A stretch of 64,000 nt of DNA from Platycnemis pennipes (taxonomy: Eukaryota; Arthropoda; Insecta; Odonata; Platycnemididae): positions 113,683,163-113,747,162 of the forward strand of contig OW121856.1 in the NCBI GenBank assembly GCA_933228895.1, given 5' to 3'. Below the pieces are notes generated by a model. The model was not told the DNA's origin, did not search any database, and saw only the letters and a program-made list of their open reading frames with translations. Positions 36,600 through 47,800 of this stretch are shown here, one piece after another (position 1 is the first letter of the stretch; each line of letters starts with the position of its first letter). Both the position numbers and the translations under genes were made by a program.

Positions 36600-39500
36600 T
36601 TGAATTATACACGCAGGAAGGAAACAATTAATCGAAAATAGCTTAATATTGAGTCACAACAAAATATATTCTGTTCATCAAAACCCTTAACTTACATTAT
36701 TTTTACTCACTCCCTGCTGCTACGTTTTATTGAGAGAGTTGGAGTGAAAGCAATGCTTAGTAGAAGTTAATATACTTTGCATTCATTTTAATTTGGGGGT
36801 GATATAATTTTCTCCGAAAAAATTGGATTAATTGTGGATATGCTAATTTCGAAAAAAAAGGAAAAGTATGTTTTATATAGGGCTTTTTATAAAATTTTCA
36901 AGTTCAAGTAAGTCCTAGTTTTGATTACTGTAAAATGAAAGTGTAAAGTGTGTTACACCATCAAAAAGTTTTCATTTTGAAATTGTTTCCCCATCCCATT
37001 CCACTGACATGTGTTTAATTAAAAAAAAAGGACAATTTATAGTAAATCAAAAGATAATGTATGAAAGTGTGTAAGTTTCTTCTGTAGAAAAAGCTGATAA
37101 TTAGGTAAATCTTGGTTATAAAATAACCCGAAAGTTCTCAGTTCTGGTCTAAATTGAGTGAGGGGGGTTTGCCGGGATTTAGGGGCCCGGACCACTCAGG
37201 TGCCCGAAAATCCTGTCACCGGGCCTGATTTCAAGTATCGTATTCACTACCCTCTTCAGATGTCTCTCACGTATTTCATGGTCACTCTCCAAATGAGATG
37301 ACTCACTTCCCTTCGCCCCCATACCATATGTTCTCGCCACTTCGGAAGGCAGGTCTAGTTTGAGTCTCCCTTCCCTATTTTAAATTCCCTCCTTTCCGCC
37401 TCGGGTGCAATTCGGGTATCGTTTGTTTTTCGCGCATTCAATTGTCGCGAGAGTTTTGTCCACGGCACCCCCGTTCATCTTCCCGGGCAAACCATTGACT
37501 GCGTTCTGAGCCATCTTAAATCGCCTACCGGAAGTCGGAACTACTTTTTTTTTTTAATATTTTTTTTTCCTACCGGAATCGGAACTATTTTTTTTATTTT
37601 TTACATTTTTTGTAGCTCGTCTGTAATTGGTCGGGGAAGCGAACGTTGGCATTCAAATTTGGTAGCAACGCTTGGTTTGGTGCTGAAAAGCTAATGTTAA
37701 CTTTCAAATAACCGTCATTTTGACGAAGTTTTTTCGACGAAATCTCGCTACTGTCTCATGACCTTGTAAATACTTGCCAGCTAAAGGTTAACGTTAATAA
37801 GGCGAGTGACATAAACAACAACATTATAGCAATGATCTTAGTTGCTTTGTGGAGGTGGTCTGTGTAAAGTGTTTGTGGACATACATAGGTTGGCTTTCCT
37901 TCGCCACTCACGAGTTTCTAGGCAATGGATTGTCCCTGATGTCTTCTTGCTGGTCGTAAGTGCCAAGGAAACATTTCGACGTACATCGCATGTTCGTAAA
38001 AGTTTTGCCTGTTTCACTCATCATAATGTGTAAGTCTGCTGCTTTCTACCTTCGTCCTCCAATTGTATTATCCAGGTATTTTTTTGTGAAGCACTTAATT
38101 GTATTTGGGGAGCAATACACTACTATTAATAACGTTCTGATGACCCGAGTGACTTCCTTAGCTCTTAGGGGTGTGTGTTCGAACCACAGTTCACCTGGAC
38201 TGTGTTAAAGAAATTTTCCTAAGTATCCTCATTTAAATTACATTAATTATGTTCCTAAACTCTTTATTACTGAACCTCGTTGCAAGACAACATTTTTTAA
38301 GGGTAGGATTCACCTCCTTGACGATGTATTCAAACTCCTGTCGTTGAAGGTTTCACATGTCCTTGGAAAATTTAGTTCCCATCCTTGTCTGATTTAGTTA
38401 TTTGGTTGGTTATGTCGTAATTGCTCTATAATGACCTGGGAAATAGCTTTTTTTTCAAAATGTATACTTTTGTATCAGTATTGGTATTGTAAACTTATGT
38501 GCTATTAGTATTAATTGATTATATCCTACACGGTGTTTGTAAATGGGCTTGTTTTGTGGGGTTGCCTGTTTGAATAACGTCAAGGGATATTCCTATCGAG
38601 GCTAAAAATTATGATTCATTACAATTTATTAGTTATCGGGGGTTAGGAAATGTATGGTCCTCAAATCAAAACATTGTTTTGTCAGAGCTGATTGCTCTGC
38701 AGAAATGAGTTTATGCTTGAGTTTTATCAAAGCTGTGTTTAACCTGTTTTCATTGTGATGTGGACCTCATCACTGAAGTTTGTGCACCTGTGCTAGTGTG
38801 TGCATCTGTGTTATTAATCCTAAATGATGGCAAGCTCAGGGCATTAATTAACTTCGGTCCTGATATATTTTAATGCAAATTTTTCCTGGATTTCATAGCA
38901 ATTCATCCAAATTTCTGTAGTTTCAAGGCATATTGGCCTGGTAGTGTAGATACGTAACTTATTTGTTTATGTCCATTGTTATGAACCTGTCATTGATGAA
39001 GGATCATTATGCCTTTATGTCAATTGAGAATTCTGTGCCATTGAGCCATTCTGTCCCCCTCCATGTTTAATTGGAATAGATGTTATTACAGTTAAATATT
39101 AATTTTAATGCCTTTTATGATGTTGAATTAACTAGCATGCAGTTGATGTGAATTCACTGTTAGCTATGGTAACATTTTTTATTAAATCAAATCTGTTGTA
39201 AGTGAGTCACTTGCTGTATCATTGATATTTTGTGGGACTTGTGCAGATCTTAATGAAAAATTATTTCTGCTTCTGACAATTAATCGTTTACATAACAGGC
39301 AGGTTTTTGTAATGGAGGCTGCAGATGGGTTACTGAATAAAAATAGCTTATTTATATTTTGTTACCTCTATCTCGAAAAATGACGATTGGTCAAATCGTG
39401 ATTTGACCAATAGATGTTCACTGGTGTATTTGTAATTTTTGCCCATCAAATAAACTTCTTCTTGTACAAAAGGTACAAATTTCTATTTCTTTTGAATATG

Positions 39501-40050
39501 AATTCCTGTCCACGTATTTATTTTCAGAGTTTGCGCCTTGTCATATACATCTGGTGGCGATATTTAATTTCCATCGATGAAGACAATGCAGTATTTACTT
39601 CGTGTATGAAGTAGAACGGTCTTGGAATAGTAAACTTAGTGCAAACTGCCAAGAATTTAGTGATAAGTGTGGCTTCTCAATTAGTAATTAGCCGTATGTA
39701 TGCGAAATTGGCAAGTTGAGCTTGGACTTTTTCCTTATTTAATCAATCATGCACTGTTTCCCATTCAGGGTTTCTGTACTTAACGCCGAAAACTTGATTA
39801 AAACGAAAAAATTAACGGACTTAATAGTATCAAGAATATATGTTATAGTAAAGAAGGAATGATGAATCTGTACAAGTTCTGCCATCTAGCGGTTGTATGT
39901 GGAACTGCGTGCTCCATGGCTGAAATTGCCTTTAAAATCTCAGCTAGTTATGGTAGGCATTCTAAGATGTGCTATGTGTCAACACGTCACGTTTTGAGCT
40001 TCACCTCCAAATCTTGTCAAACTATTTTTTCATTGAGTTGACCGCCCGTG
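36600..40050. other. Non-coding stretch with a promoter-like CpG patch
   Basis: There is no recognised gene. At 37380-37780 CpG is commoner (TTTTCGCGCATTC, TTGTCGCGAGAG). CCTACCGGAA(G)TCGGAACTA followed by a T run occurs twice (37526 and 37571), the first containing an ETS-like CCGGAAGT. This could be a host promoter, but I see no convincing first exon. A short palindrome, ATTGGTCAAATC-GT-GATTTGACCAAT, lies at 39386-39411. Confidence 0.35.
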
Positions 40051-40349
40051 GTCCACGGTCGTATATACATTACCCTACAGGCTGAGCTGGCAGACCCTTG
40101 AGGCTGAGAGAGTAGTTCCTGCTTAGTGGCGCTGGTAGTACATACCCCATGTTTTCCGCTAGGAATACATGGCGAGTGAGGCAAGTTATGCGGTGCTCGA
40201 GTAGAAAAGTGAGAAAATCTTTGTCCATGAGTGGATTTCAGTATTCCTTGGATTATAACTGATTCATCGGTGAGTATAGATGTTAATTATATACCGATAT
40301 GTGACTTAATTTTGAATATACTGAGCATAAAATGGCATTTATCATGCAG

Positions 40350-40603
40350 GTGTTCACAGTACCGAGCAGTTGCGTGGCTCCAGGTTGCAAGGAAGGGTAC
40401 GGGTCAAAAAAGTCATCATTGTCTTTTTTTCCATTTCGAAAGATCCCGAGAAGCGGCCAAATGGTAAGCTGCTATTCCAAGGAAGGATTTGGTATTGAGG
40501 GCAAGACAGGTTGTCTGCGAGAAGCACTTTGCACCTCAGGACATTCTAGGGAAAATATTTCTTGAAAACGGCAATGGAAATATCATTGAAGAGATAAGTT
40601 TTT
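40350..40603 (+). pseudogene. THAP zinc-finger exon relic, left arm
   Basis: Motifs are PSSCVAPGCKEGYGSKKSS, then after a frameshift AKW..A(IPRKDLVL)RA and a C-E/A-K-HF-type end. The start codon is lost (ACAGTACC where the right arm has ACAATGCC) and the donor is mutated (GAG|ATAAGT). The shift between SFFPF and KDPEK is present in both arms, so it predates the inverted duplication. The rest of the gene is not recognised. It is probably a THAP-type transposase. Confidence 0.7.
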
Positions 40604-41044
40604 CATAAAGAAATTCCTCCAGATGAGACTCATCTGCCCTGATGACGGTGCACGAGTCGAGCACCGAAACGTCGGCCATGGACCAACTTACCCGGTGGAG
40701 AACCCGAGAGGAATTTATTCATTCAATTCGCCGGGAAAGCATACGCTCTTATTTCGAGTTGTTCATAGTTTTAATTATAATTATGCCCCCTTATCATTTT
40801 CATGTTAATGATAGATATCATTAACGAAAAGCCGAGCAACGATGGCTTATTCTGTCTCTTCAGCTCCATCGGACAGTTACTGTTAAACCGTCAGGTCACC
40901 ATCAATATTTTCCTAAAAATTACGTATGTGAAAGTAGTATTCTTGCAATGAATTTATTAATTTCATTAATCTGTTATTATTAAATTTCTTAAAATAATAT
41001 TTATCTCGTTATATTTATATTGTCATTAATTTTAACTGCTTGAA

Positions 41045-41330
41045 CAGGGGCGTCGGAACTTGTTCCCTGGGAGGAGCCAACCTTGAAGCCCGGCCCGGGT
41101 CTCAAGAAAAGGGCCCGCATTTTTTGCGGATGGGAGGGGGTAGAGACTAGAATTCCGCTAAAAGTGAATATGAACGGGTAGAATATGCATCAGAAGGGAA
41201 AAGCCAAGCTGAAAACAAGTGAAATTTAATTAATTTATTAATTAAGACTCATTACTCAAGGGCCCGGGGCAAATTCTGGGGGGGGGGGGGGGGCGAATGC
41301 CCCCCCTGTCCCCCACTTCCGACGCCGCTG
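41045..41330. mobile_element. hAT-type MITE (286 bp), left arm
   Basis: The ends CAGGGGCGTCGGAA and TTCCGACGCCGCTG are flanked by an exact 8-bp duplication TGCTTGAA (41037-41044 and 41331-41338). It is non-coding, with a long G run. The right-arm counterpart is at 46756-47037. Confidence 0.92.
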
Positions 41331-42082
41331 TGCTTGAATGTATGTAACCCTGAACATGTTTTTTAATAGTTTTTCAGGGTGCACTTGCAAGTGTCATTGG
41401 TCCTTATTCGAAGAAATTTCTGGAAACCTTTGTCTTTTAATTTCCCATACTCTAGAATAAGGAGCGGCAGTTTCTGACTGGAATCCTTGTGAATCACATC
41501 AGATTTGTGTTTCTTGTAGATGTTTTTGGAATTTTGAGTCACTGTTGCAGTGAAAATTTTACTAAATTTGTTTGGCCAAATAAGTTTTATCTTGCTCTTA
41601 AACAATCTTACTTGACATTGTATGACTTAATTTTTTTGTATTTACTTAATAAATGAATGTTGATTCTTGAATTTGTTTTCCTTAATAGTTCAAACTATAT
41701 AAAGATATAGATCTATATGCAATTACAGTTGAGCACCCTTAATCCGGGAACCCCTAATCCGGCAATTTTGCCATGACTTGCAACCAGGCACTTGTTAGTG
41801 GAAAATGCCGAAGCATTTAAAACCGGAACATTGCTTCATAAGAGATATTATTCTTATATTAATACCGAGATACCATTATTAACGTTAATTTTCCCATTTC
41901 GAGAATCAGAATAATTTAAACATATTAATTTCTAGTACTTCGTGTACACTGGAATTATTCTGGAACTTGAAGTAAACATATAAATTTGAAATTCAAAGGT
42001 CCACGAACTAGCCGGGAAAACTTTAACGGCGTTACCCGCTGATATTGCACAATAGCAAATTTTCCACAGAGAAAAAATCATT

Positions 42083-42154
42083 TGCCTTGACCGGGACTCG
42101 AACCCGGACCCCCTGATTTCCGGCCAGGTGCTCTACCAGTTGAGCTACCAAGGC
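42083..42154 (-). tRNA. tRNA-like sequence, GGA anticodon position, copy 1
   Basis: It folds as a 72-nt cloverleaf on the minus strand: acceptor GCCTTGG/TCAAGGC, D arm GCTC..GAGC, anticodon stem CCTGG/TCAGG with loop CCGGAAA, 4-nt variable loop, T arm CCGGG/CCCGG, discriminator A. The A box TAGCTCAACTGG and B box GGTTCGAGTCC are canonical. Position 33 is C rather than the near-universal U. Anticodon GGA would mean serine, but the long serine variable arm is absent. A tRNA-derived repeat head is more likely than a working gene. Confidence 0.6.
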
Positions 42155-42407
42155 ATCCTCTTTCTCTGTGGAAATTATAGAGCCTTAAAGGAACAAGATA
42201 GAAACGGACTGCTAGACATAACAATGTCACAAAGCAGCCGAAGTTGTGCGCAAGGCGCCACCGTCCACGAGGTTAAGGCCGACGTTTAAACACTGAGGTG
42301 CTTACTTTTAACGAAATTCAAAGGTCCACGAACTAGCCGGGAAAACTTTAACGGCGTTACCCGCTGATATTGCACAATAGCAAATTTTCCACAGAGAAAA
42401 AATCATT

Positions 42408-42479
42408 TGCCTTGACCGGGACTCGAACCCGGACCCCCTGATTTCCGGCCAGGTGCTCTACCAGTTGAGCTACCAAGGC
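42408..42479 (-). tRNA. tRNA-like sequence, copy 2
   Basis: Identical to copy 1 and exactly 325 bp downstream, within the second tandem unit. The same anomalies apply (C33, no class II variable arm). Confidence 0.6.
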
Positions 42480-42709
42480 ATCCTCTTTCTCTGTGGAAAT
42501 TATAGAGCCTTAAAGGAACAAGATAGAAACGGACTGCTAGACATAACAATGTCACAAAGCAGCCGAAGTTGTGCGCAAGGCGCCACCGTCCACGAGGTTA
42601 AGGCCGACGTTTAAACACTGAGGTGCTTACTTTTAACGAAATTCAAAGGTCCACGAACTAGCCGGGAAAACTTTAACGGCGTTACCCGCTGATATTGCAC
42701 AATAGCAAA

Positions 42710-42752
42710 GGCCGGAAATCAGGGGGTCCGGGTTCGAGTCCCGGTCAAGGCA
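42710..42752 (+). repeat. Inverted 3' half of the tRNA-like core
   Basis: It contains the anticodon loop, variable loop and T arm with the B box, but lacks the D arm and A box. It is in opposite orientation to copies 1 and 2 and joined directly to the truncated third unit. Confidence 0.85.
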
Positions 42753-42919
42753 AATGATTTTTTCTCTGTGGAAAATTTGCTATATAAATTTGAAGGCATC
42801 GCCGAGACGGACTGATTTACACATCGGCCACTTTCAATGGCGCGCGCATTTTTGATTGACCACTTGACGTAATTTGATAAAATTATTGGTTATATTCTTA
42901 TGTTTCACGCAAAACATGT

Positions 42920-43650
42920 CTCATCCATACAGTTGTGGCAACAGCACAAAACGTTAACCAACGCAGAAAAAGTGCAAGTTCTGAAAAATGTTGACGCCGT
43001 TGCAATTAGTAAAGCGTTTGACTGAAACATACTGACATGAGTTGGATCTTTAACAGTATAACACATTATGAAGCTGAAAGTGAAAAATCATCAAAACTTT
43101 ACTGTTAAAGTGACACGAAGAAGTAGATAACAGAGAGAAAAACTATGAAAGAAGATTTAAGTGCTGATTTAGATAGCTTGGTTTCGATTGCGTCGAAGTG
43201 AAGGGCTTAGTTAGAATTTCTGGCCAAATGCTAATGGAGCAGGATAAACTAATTCAGAAATAGACGTGATCAATCCAAAAGACGTGATTCGGGAAATTTC
43301 ACGAGCAGGCAATAGCATTTCACCGTCCGTTCTAAAACACGCGTGGTTTAAATTGTGGCCTGCTTTAAGGTTTGATATAGACGAAATAAGTGGGGATTTA
43401 AAAAATTTCATTTTTCTGAGGATAAAAATATGATGATGGAGTTTGCAAACATCGTCCATAACCCTGAATTAAAGGAAATGGAATTGGTAAATTTAGACGA
43501 AATGATAGTTAGCGGCCACGATATTCTCACCATACAACATATCATAGATGATGAAATCATTGAATAGCAATTAATAACAATAAATCCTAGTGGGGATGAA
43601 GATGATCAGCCTGAAATTGTTGAAGGAAGATCGATGATGGCCTTTAAAGA
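42920..43650 (+). pseudogene. Degenerate pogo/Tigger transposase, left arm
   Basis: LTNAEKVQVLKNVDAVAI and VGS.TVYHIMKLK resemble the CENP-B/psq-type HTH of pogo transposases. Later pieces (SGQMLMEQDKLIQK; MELVNLDEMIVSGHDI, HIIDDEI) resemble the CENP-B second HTH and the acidic tail. There are many stops and no DDE core, so this is an internally deleted relic. Confidence 0.6.
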
Positions 43651-44432
43651 ATAATCCAGTCTGGTCGCCCGCGGCGACGTACACACGACACCCACGCGTT
43701 GACATCGCGCTGAATCAGCTGATAACAAATCAAGCGCGGTAGGAAATTATGTTACGCAAAGCATAAGAAATATCAAATTTTATATCCTTTTCTAATAACA
43801 ATATGAAACTTCCTTACATGTTCAAATGTGCAATGTGAAATATGCAAAATGCTTAGATTCCTTTATTTTCACTCACTGCGCAACGTCGATAATTTTAAAT
43901 AATAACTTTGTGTATTAAGAAACCATTTCGTTCTGATAATTATCAGTTACTCTTTTTAAAATAATGTTCAGTAAATGGCAAATATTTTGTTATAAATAAT
44001 TCACTCCTTTCAATGAAAACATCCCGGACGTCAGAAATAAACTAGTTGCCATGCATGACCCATAGTCCGGCAAAATCCCTAATCCGGCATCACTACGGTC
44101 CCGAATGTGCCGGATAATGATGCTCAACTGTACCTTGTATTATCTGTGTGACTTAGTATCTTTTTAGTTTCTCACAATGTACAGCATTGTGCATTAGTTT
44201 AGGTGGCATGATTCCTATTCAGGGGGCTTTGGCAGTGGTAACGGAATTAGAAAAGTAGTAATGATAATGCGGTATCATGACACTTCACTTGCGGTTAGCA
44301 CTTTCTGCGAAAAATACCGAAAGACTAGGTAGGCAATGTCAATGGGGCTGTATATAAAAATTGGGAGCCGACTTTATTCGCATGTTCTGTTCATAGAAAG
44401 TACGTATACGTACCAATAGGTACGTATATATC

Positions 44433-44761
44433 GATGCTTATGTGTGGGAAATTATACTTCGTCTTGTAAAGACCGTCTGATTCCAAAGCGGCAACGAAAG
44501 CTTTTGAATGCTAGTATTGCGACCAATAACAGGTACTGGAGAGACTGACATCCCTTAATAGTAATAAAGTAACGGCAAATTACTTCCACGCGATATTAAG
44601 ATTAGAATACGAATTCATTTACTTCTAAGTTAACATTAGGTTTCCCCTGCAGACGGAGTTTTCTGGACAAGGTGACTACCAGCGCCACGTAGTTCGCTAA
44701 TCCGCCACGGCCTCAAGAATGAGCCAAACAAACCCCCCGAGTGTCACTGGCGTGGTTTTGT
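44433..44761. other. Spacer of the large inverted repeat
   Basis: It is unique relative to the arms, except that 44681-44760 (GACTACCAGCGCCACG..GCCTCAAG..) loosely resembles the outermost arm sequence (TACTACCAGCGCCACC, GCCTCAAG at 47999-48045). GTGGTTTTGTCCGAATATA at 44752-44770 resembles the repeats near 55.7 kb. It may be the end of a second copy of the duplicated element. Confidence 0.5.
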
Positions 44762-45054
44762 CCGAATATATGCGTACCTACGTACCGTCTATGAACAGAA
44801 CATGCGAATAAAGTCGGCTCCCAATTTTTATTGACAGCCCCATTGACATTACCTACCTGGTCTTTCGGTACTTTTCGCAGAAAGTGCTAACCGCAAGTGA
44901 AGTGTCATGATACCGCATTATCATTACTACTTTTCTAATTCCGTTACCACTGCCAAAGCCCCCTGAATAGGAATCATGCCACCTAAACTAATGCACAATG
45001 CTGTACATTGTGAGAAAGTAAAAAAATACTAAGTTACACAGATAATACAAGGTA

Positions 45055-46360
45055 CAGTTGAGCATCATTATCCGGCACAGTTGGGACCGAAGTGATGCCG
45101 GATTAGGGATTTTGCCGGACTATGGGTCATGTATGCGAACTAGTTTATTTCTGACGTCCGGGATGTTTTCATTGAAAGAAGTCAATTATTTATAACAAAA
45201 TATATTCGTTTGCCATTTACTGAACATTATTTTAAAAAGAGTAACTGAGAATTATCAGAAAGAAATGGTTTCTTAATACGCAAAGTTATTATTTAAAATT
45301 ATCGAAGTTGCGCAGTGAGTGAAAATAACGGAATCTAAGCATTGTGCATATACCTGCACATGGAAAAGTTTCATATTGTTATTGGAAAAGGTTATAAAAT
45401 TTGATATTTCTTATGCTGTGCGTAACATAATTTCCTTCCGAGTTCGATTTGTTATCAGCTGATTCAGCGTGATGTCAATGCGTCTCCCCACTTATTTCGT
45501 CTATATCAAACCTTAAAGCAGGCCACAATTTAAACCACGCGTGTTTTAGAACGGACGGTGAAATGCTATTGCCTGCACGTGAAATTTCCCGAATCACGTC
45601 TTTTGGATTGATCACGTCTATTTCTAAAATAGTTTATCCTGCTCCATTAGCATTTGGCCAGAAATATTAACTAAGCCCTTCACTTCGACGCAATTGAAAC
45701 CAGGCTATCTAATTCAGCACTTAAATCTTCTTTCATAGTTTTTCTCTCTGTTAATTACCTCTTTCTGTCACTTTAACAGTAAAGTTTTGATGATTTTTCA
45801 CTTTCAGCTTCATAATGTGTTATACTGTTGAAGATCCAACTCATGTCAGTATGTTTCAGTCAAACGCTTTACTGATGCAACGGCGTCAAGATTTTTCACA
45901 ACTTGCACTTTTTCTGCGTTGGTTAACGTTTTGTGCTGTTGCCACAACTGAATGGATGAGACATGTTTTGGGCGAAACAAGAATATAACCAATAATTTTA
46001 TCAAATTACGTCTAGTGGTCAATCAAAAATGCGCGTGCCATTTAAAGTGGCCGATCTGTAAATTAGTCGTAGTCCGTCTCGGCGATGTCTTCAAATTTAT
46101 ATGTTTACTTCAAGTTCCAGAATAATTCCAGAATACACGAAGTACCAGAAATTAATATGTTTAAATTATTCTGATTCTCGAAATGGGAAAATTAACGTTA
46201 AGAATGGTATCTCAGTATTGATATAAGAATAATATCTCGTCAGGTTATGAAGCAATGTTCCGGTTAAAAATGTTTCGGCATTTTCCACTAACAAGTGCCT
46301 GGTTGCAAGTCATGGCAAAATTGCCGGATTAGGGGTTCTCGGATTAAGGGTGCTCAATGG
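45055..46360 (-). mobile_element. Tigger-like element, right arm, without the tRNA insertion
   Basis: It starts CAGTTGAGCATCATTATCCG after TA and ends GGGTGCTCAATGG, a decayed end. Compared with the left arm it lacks ~290 bp (left 43397-43690) and the 791-bp tRNA-unit insertion. It carries the pogo HTH relic on the minus strand (about 45780-45950). Confidence 0.82.
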
Positions 46361-46755
46361 AATTGCATATGGATCTATATCTATATATAGTTCGAACTAT
46401 TAAAGGAAAACAAATTCAAGAATCTACATTCATTTATTAAGCAAATACAAAAAAAATTAAGTCATACAATGTCAAGTAAGATTGTTGAAGAGCAAGATAA
46501 AATTTATTTGGCCAAACAAATTTAGTAAAATTTTCACTGCAACAGTGATTCAAAATTCCAAAAACATCTACAAGAAACACAAATCTGATGTGATTCACAA
46601 GGATTCCAGTCAGAAACTGCCGCTCCTTATTCTAGAGTATGGGAAATTAAAAGACAAAGGTTTCCAGAAATTTCTTCGAATAAGGACCAATGACACTTGC
46701 ATATATCCCCTGAAAAACTATTAAAAACATGTTCAGGGTTACATACATTCGAGCA

Positions 46756-47037
46756 CAGCGGCGTCGGAAGGGGGGCAGGGAGGCCATTCGCCCCCCCCCC
46801 CCCCAGAATTTGCCCCGGGCCCTTGAGTAATGAGTCTTCATTAATAAATTAATTAAATTTCACTTGTTTTCAGCTTGGCTTTTCCCTTCTGATGCATATT
46901 CTACCCGTTCATATGCACTTTTAGTGGAATTCTAGTCTCTACCCCCTCCCATCCGCAAAAAATGCGGGCCCTTTTCTTAAGAGCCGGGCCGGGCTTCAAG
47001 GTTGGCTCCTCCCAGGGAATAAGTTTCGACGCCCCTG
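46756..47037. mobile_element. hAT-type MITE, right-arm copy
   Basis: It runs from CAGCGGCGTCGGAAG to GACGCCCCTG. The flanks TTCGAGCA and TTCAAACA are each one substitution from the TSD complement TTCAAGCA seen in the left arm. It is the same insertion, inherited by both arms. Confidence 0.88.
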
Positions 47038-47366
47038 TTCAAACAGTTAAAATTAACGACAATAAAACAATAACGAGATAAATATTATTTTAAGAAATTT
47101 AATAATAGCAGATTAATTAAATTACTGAATTCATTGCAGGAATACTACTTTAACATACGTAATTTTTAGGAAAAGTGCTGATGGTGACCTGACGGTTTAA
47201 CAGTATCTGTCCGATGGAGCTGAAGAGACTGAATAAGCCATCGTTGCTCGGCTTTTCGTTAATGATATCTATCATTAACATGAAAATAATAAGGGGGCAT
47301 AATTATAATTAAAACTATGAACAACTTGAAATAAGAGCGTATGCTTTCCCGGCGAATTGAATGAAT

Positions 47367-47527
47367 AAATTCCTCTCGGGTTCTCCACCGGGTAAGTTGG
47401 TCCATGGCCGACGTTTCGGTGCTCGACTCGTGCACCGTCATCAGGGCAGATGAGACTCATCACCGAGTCGAGCACCGAAACGTCGGCCATGGACCAACTT
47501 ACCCGGTGAAGAACCCGAGAGGAATTT
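47367..47527. repeat. 64-bp snap-back duplication, right arm only
   Basis: Arms 47367-47430 and 47464-47527 are reverse complements with one mismatch and a 33-bp spacer. The left arm of the large inverted repeat has this sequence once (about 40637-40711), so the extra inverted copy arose after the arms separated. The ends of the copied segment share GAGGAATTT, a likely microhomology for a template switch. Confidence 0.9.
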
Positions 47528-47557
47528 TTTTATGAAAAGCTTACCTCTTCAATGATA

Positions 47558-47800
47558 TTTCCATCGCCGTTTTAAAGAAATATTTTCCCTAGAATGTCCT
47601 GAGGTGCAAAGTGCTTCTCGCAGACTACCTGTCTTGCCCTCAATACCAAATCCTTCCTTGGAATAGCAACTTGCCATTTGGCACGCTTCTCGGGATCTTT
47701 TGGAATGGAAAAAAAGACAATGATGACTTTTTCGACCCGTATCCTTCCTTGCAACCTGGAGCCACGCAACTGCTCGGCATTGTGAACACCTGAATGATAG
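47558..47800 (-). pseudogene. THAP zinc-finger exon relic, right arm
   Basis: It keeps the ATG (MPSSCVAPGCKEGYGSKKSS) after a CATTCAG acceptor, and a GAG|GTAAGC donor. After the shared frameshift the frame reads IPKDPEKRAKWQVAIPRKDL and VVCEKHFAPQDIL. C-x4-C, W and CEKHF are THAP landmarks. It is better preserved than the left-arm copy but still frameshifted. Confidence 0.75.

Larger units (their letters stand above)
41991..42781 (-). repeat. Tandem 325-bp units with tRNA-like cores, inserted in the Tigger
   Basis: Units begin ATTCAAAGGTCCACGAACTA at 41991, 42316 and 42641, exactly 325 bp apart. The third is cut at ~42709 and followed by an inverted stretch that ends GGAAAATTTGCTAT. ATATAAATTTGAA flanks the insertion (41978-41990 and 42782-42794) and occurs once at the corresponding empty site in the right arm (about 46093-46105). 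Each tRNA-like core is bracketed by TTTCCACAGAGAAA and TTTCTCTGTGGAAA, an inverted pair. No reverse transcriptase or A-rich tail is present. Confidence 0.88.
41726..44130 (+). mobile_element. Tigger-like (pogo) element, left arm, with tRNA-unit insertion
   Basis: The ends CAGTTGAGCACCCTTAATCC and, on the minus strand, CAGTTGAGCATCATTATCCG are both next to TA (41724-41725 and 44131-44132). Removing the insertion at 41991-42781 leaves about 1.6 kb, shorter than a full Tigger. TA target duplications and CAG ends fit the Tc1/mariner-pogo group. The right-arm copy is 45055-46360. Confidence 0.85.

Noticed and set aside
42083..42479. Functional tRNA-Ser(GGA) genes
   Set aside because: The long serine variable arm is missing, C replaces U at position 33, and the copies sit in a tandem unit inserted as a mobile repeat.
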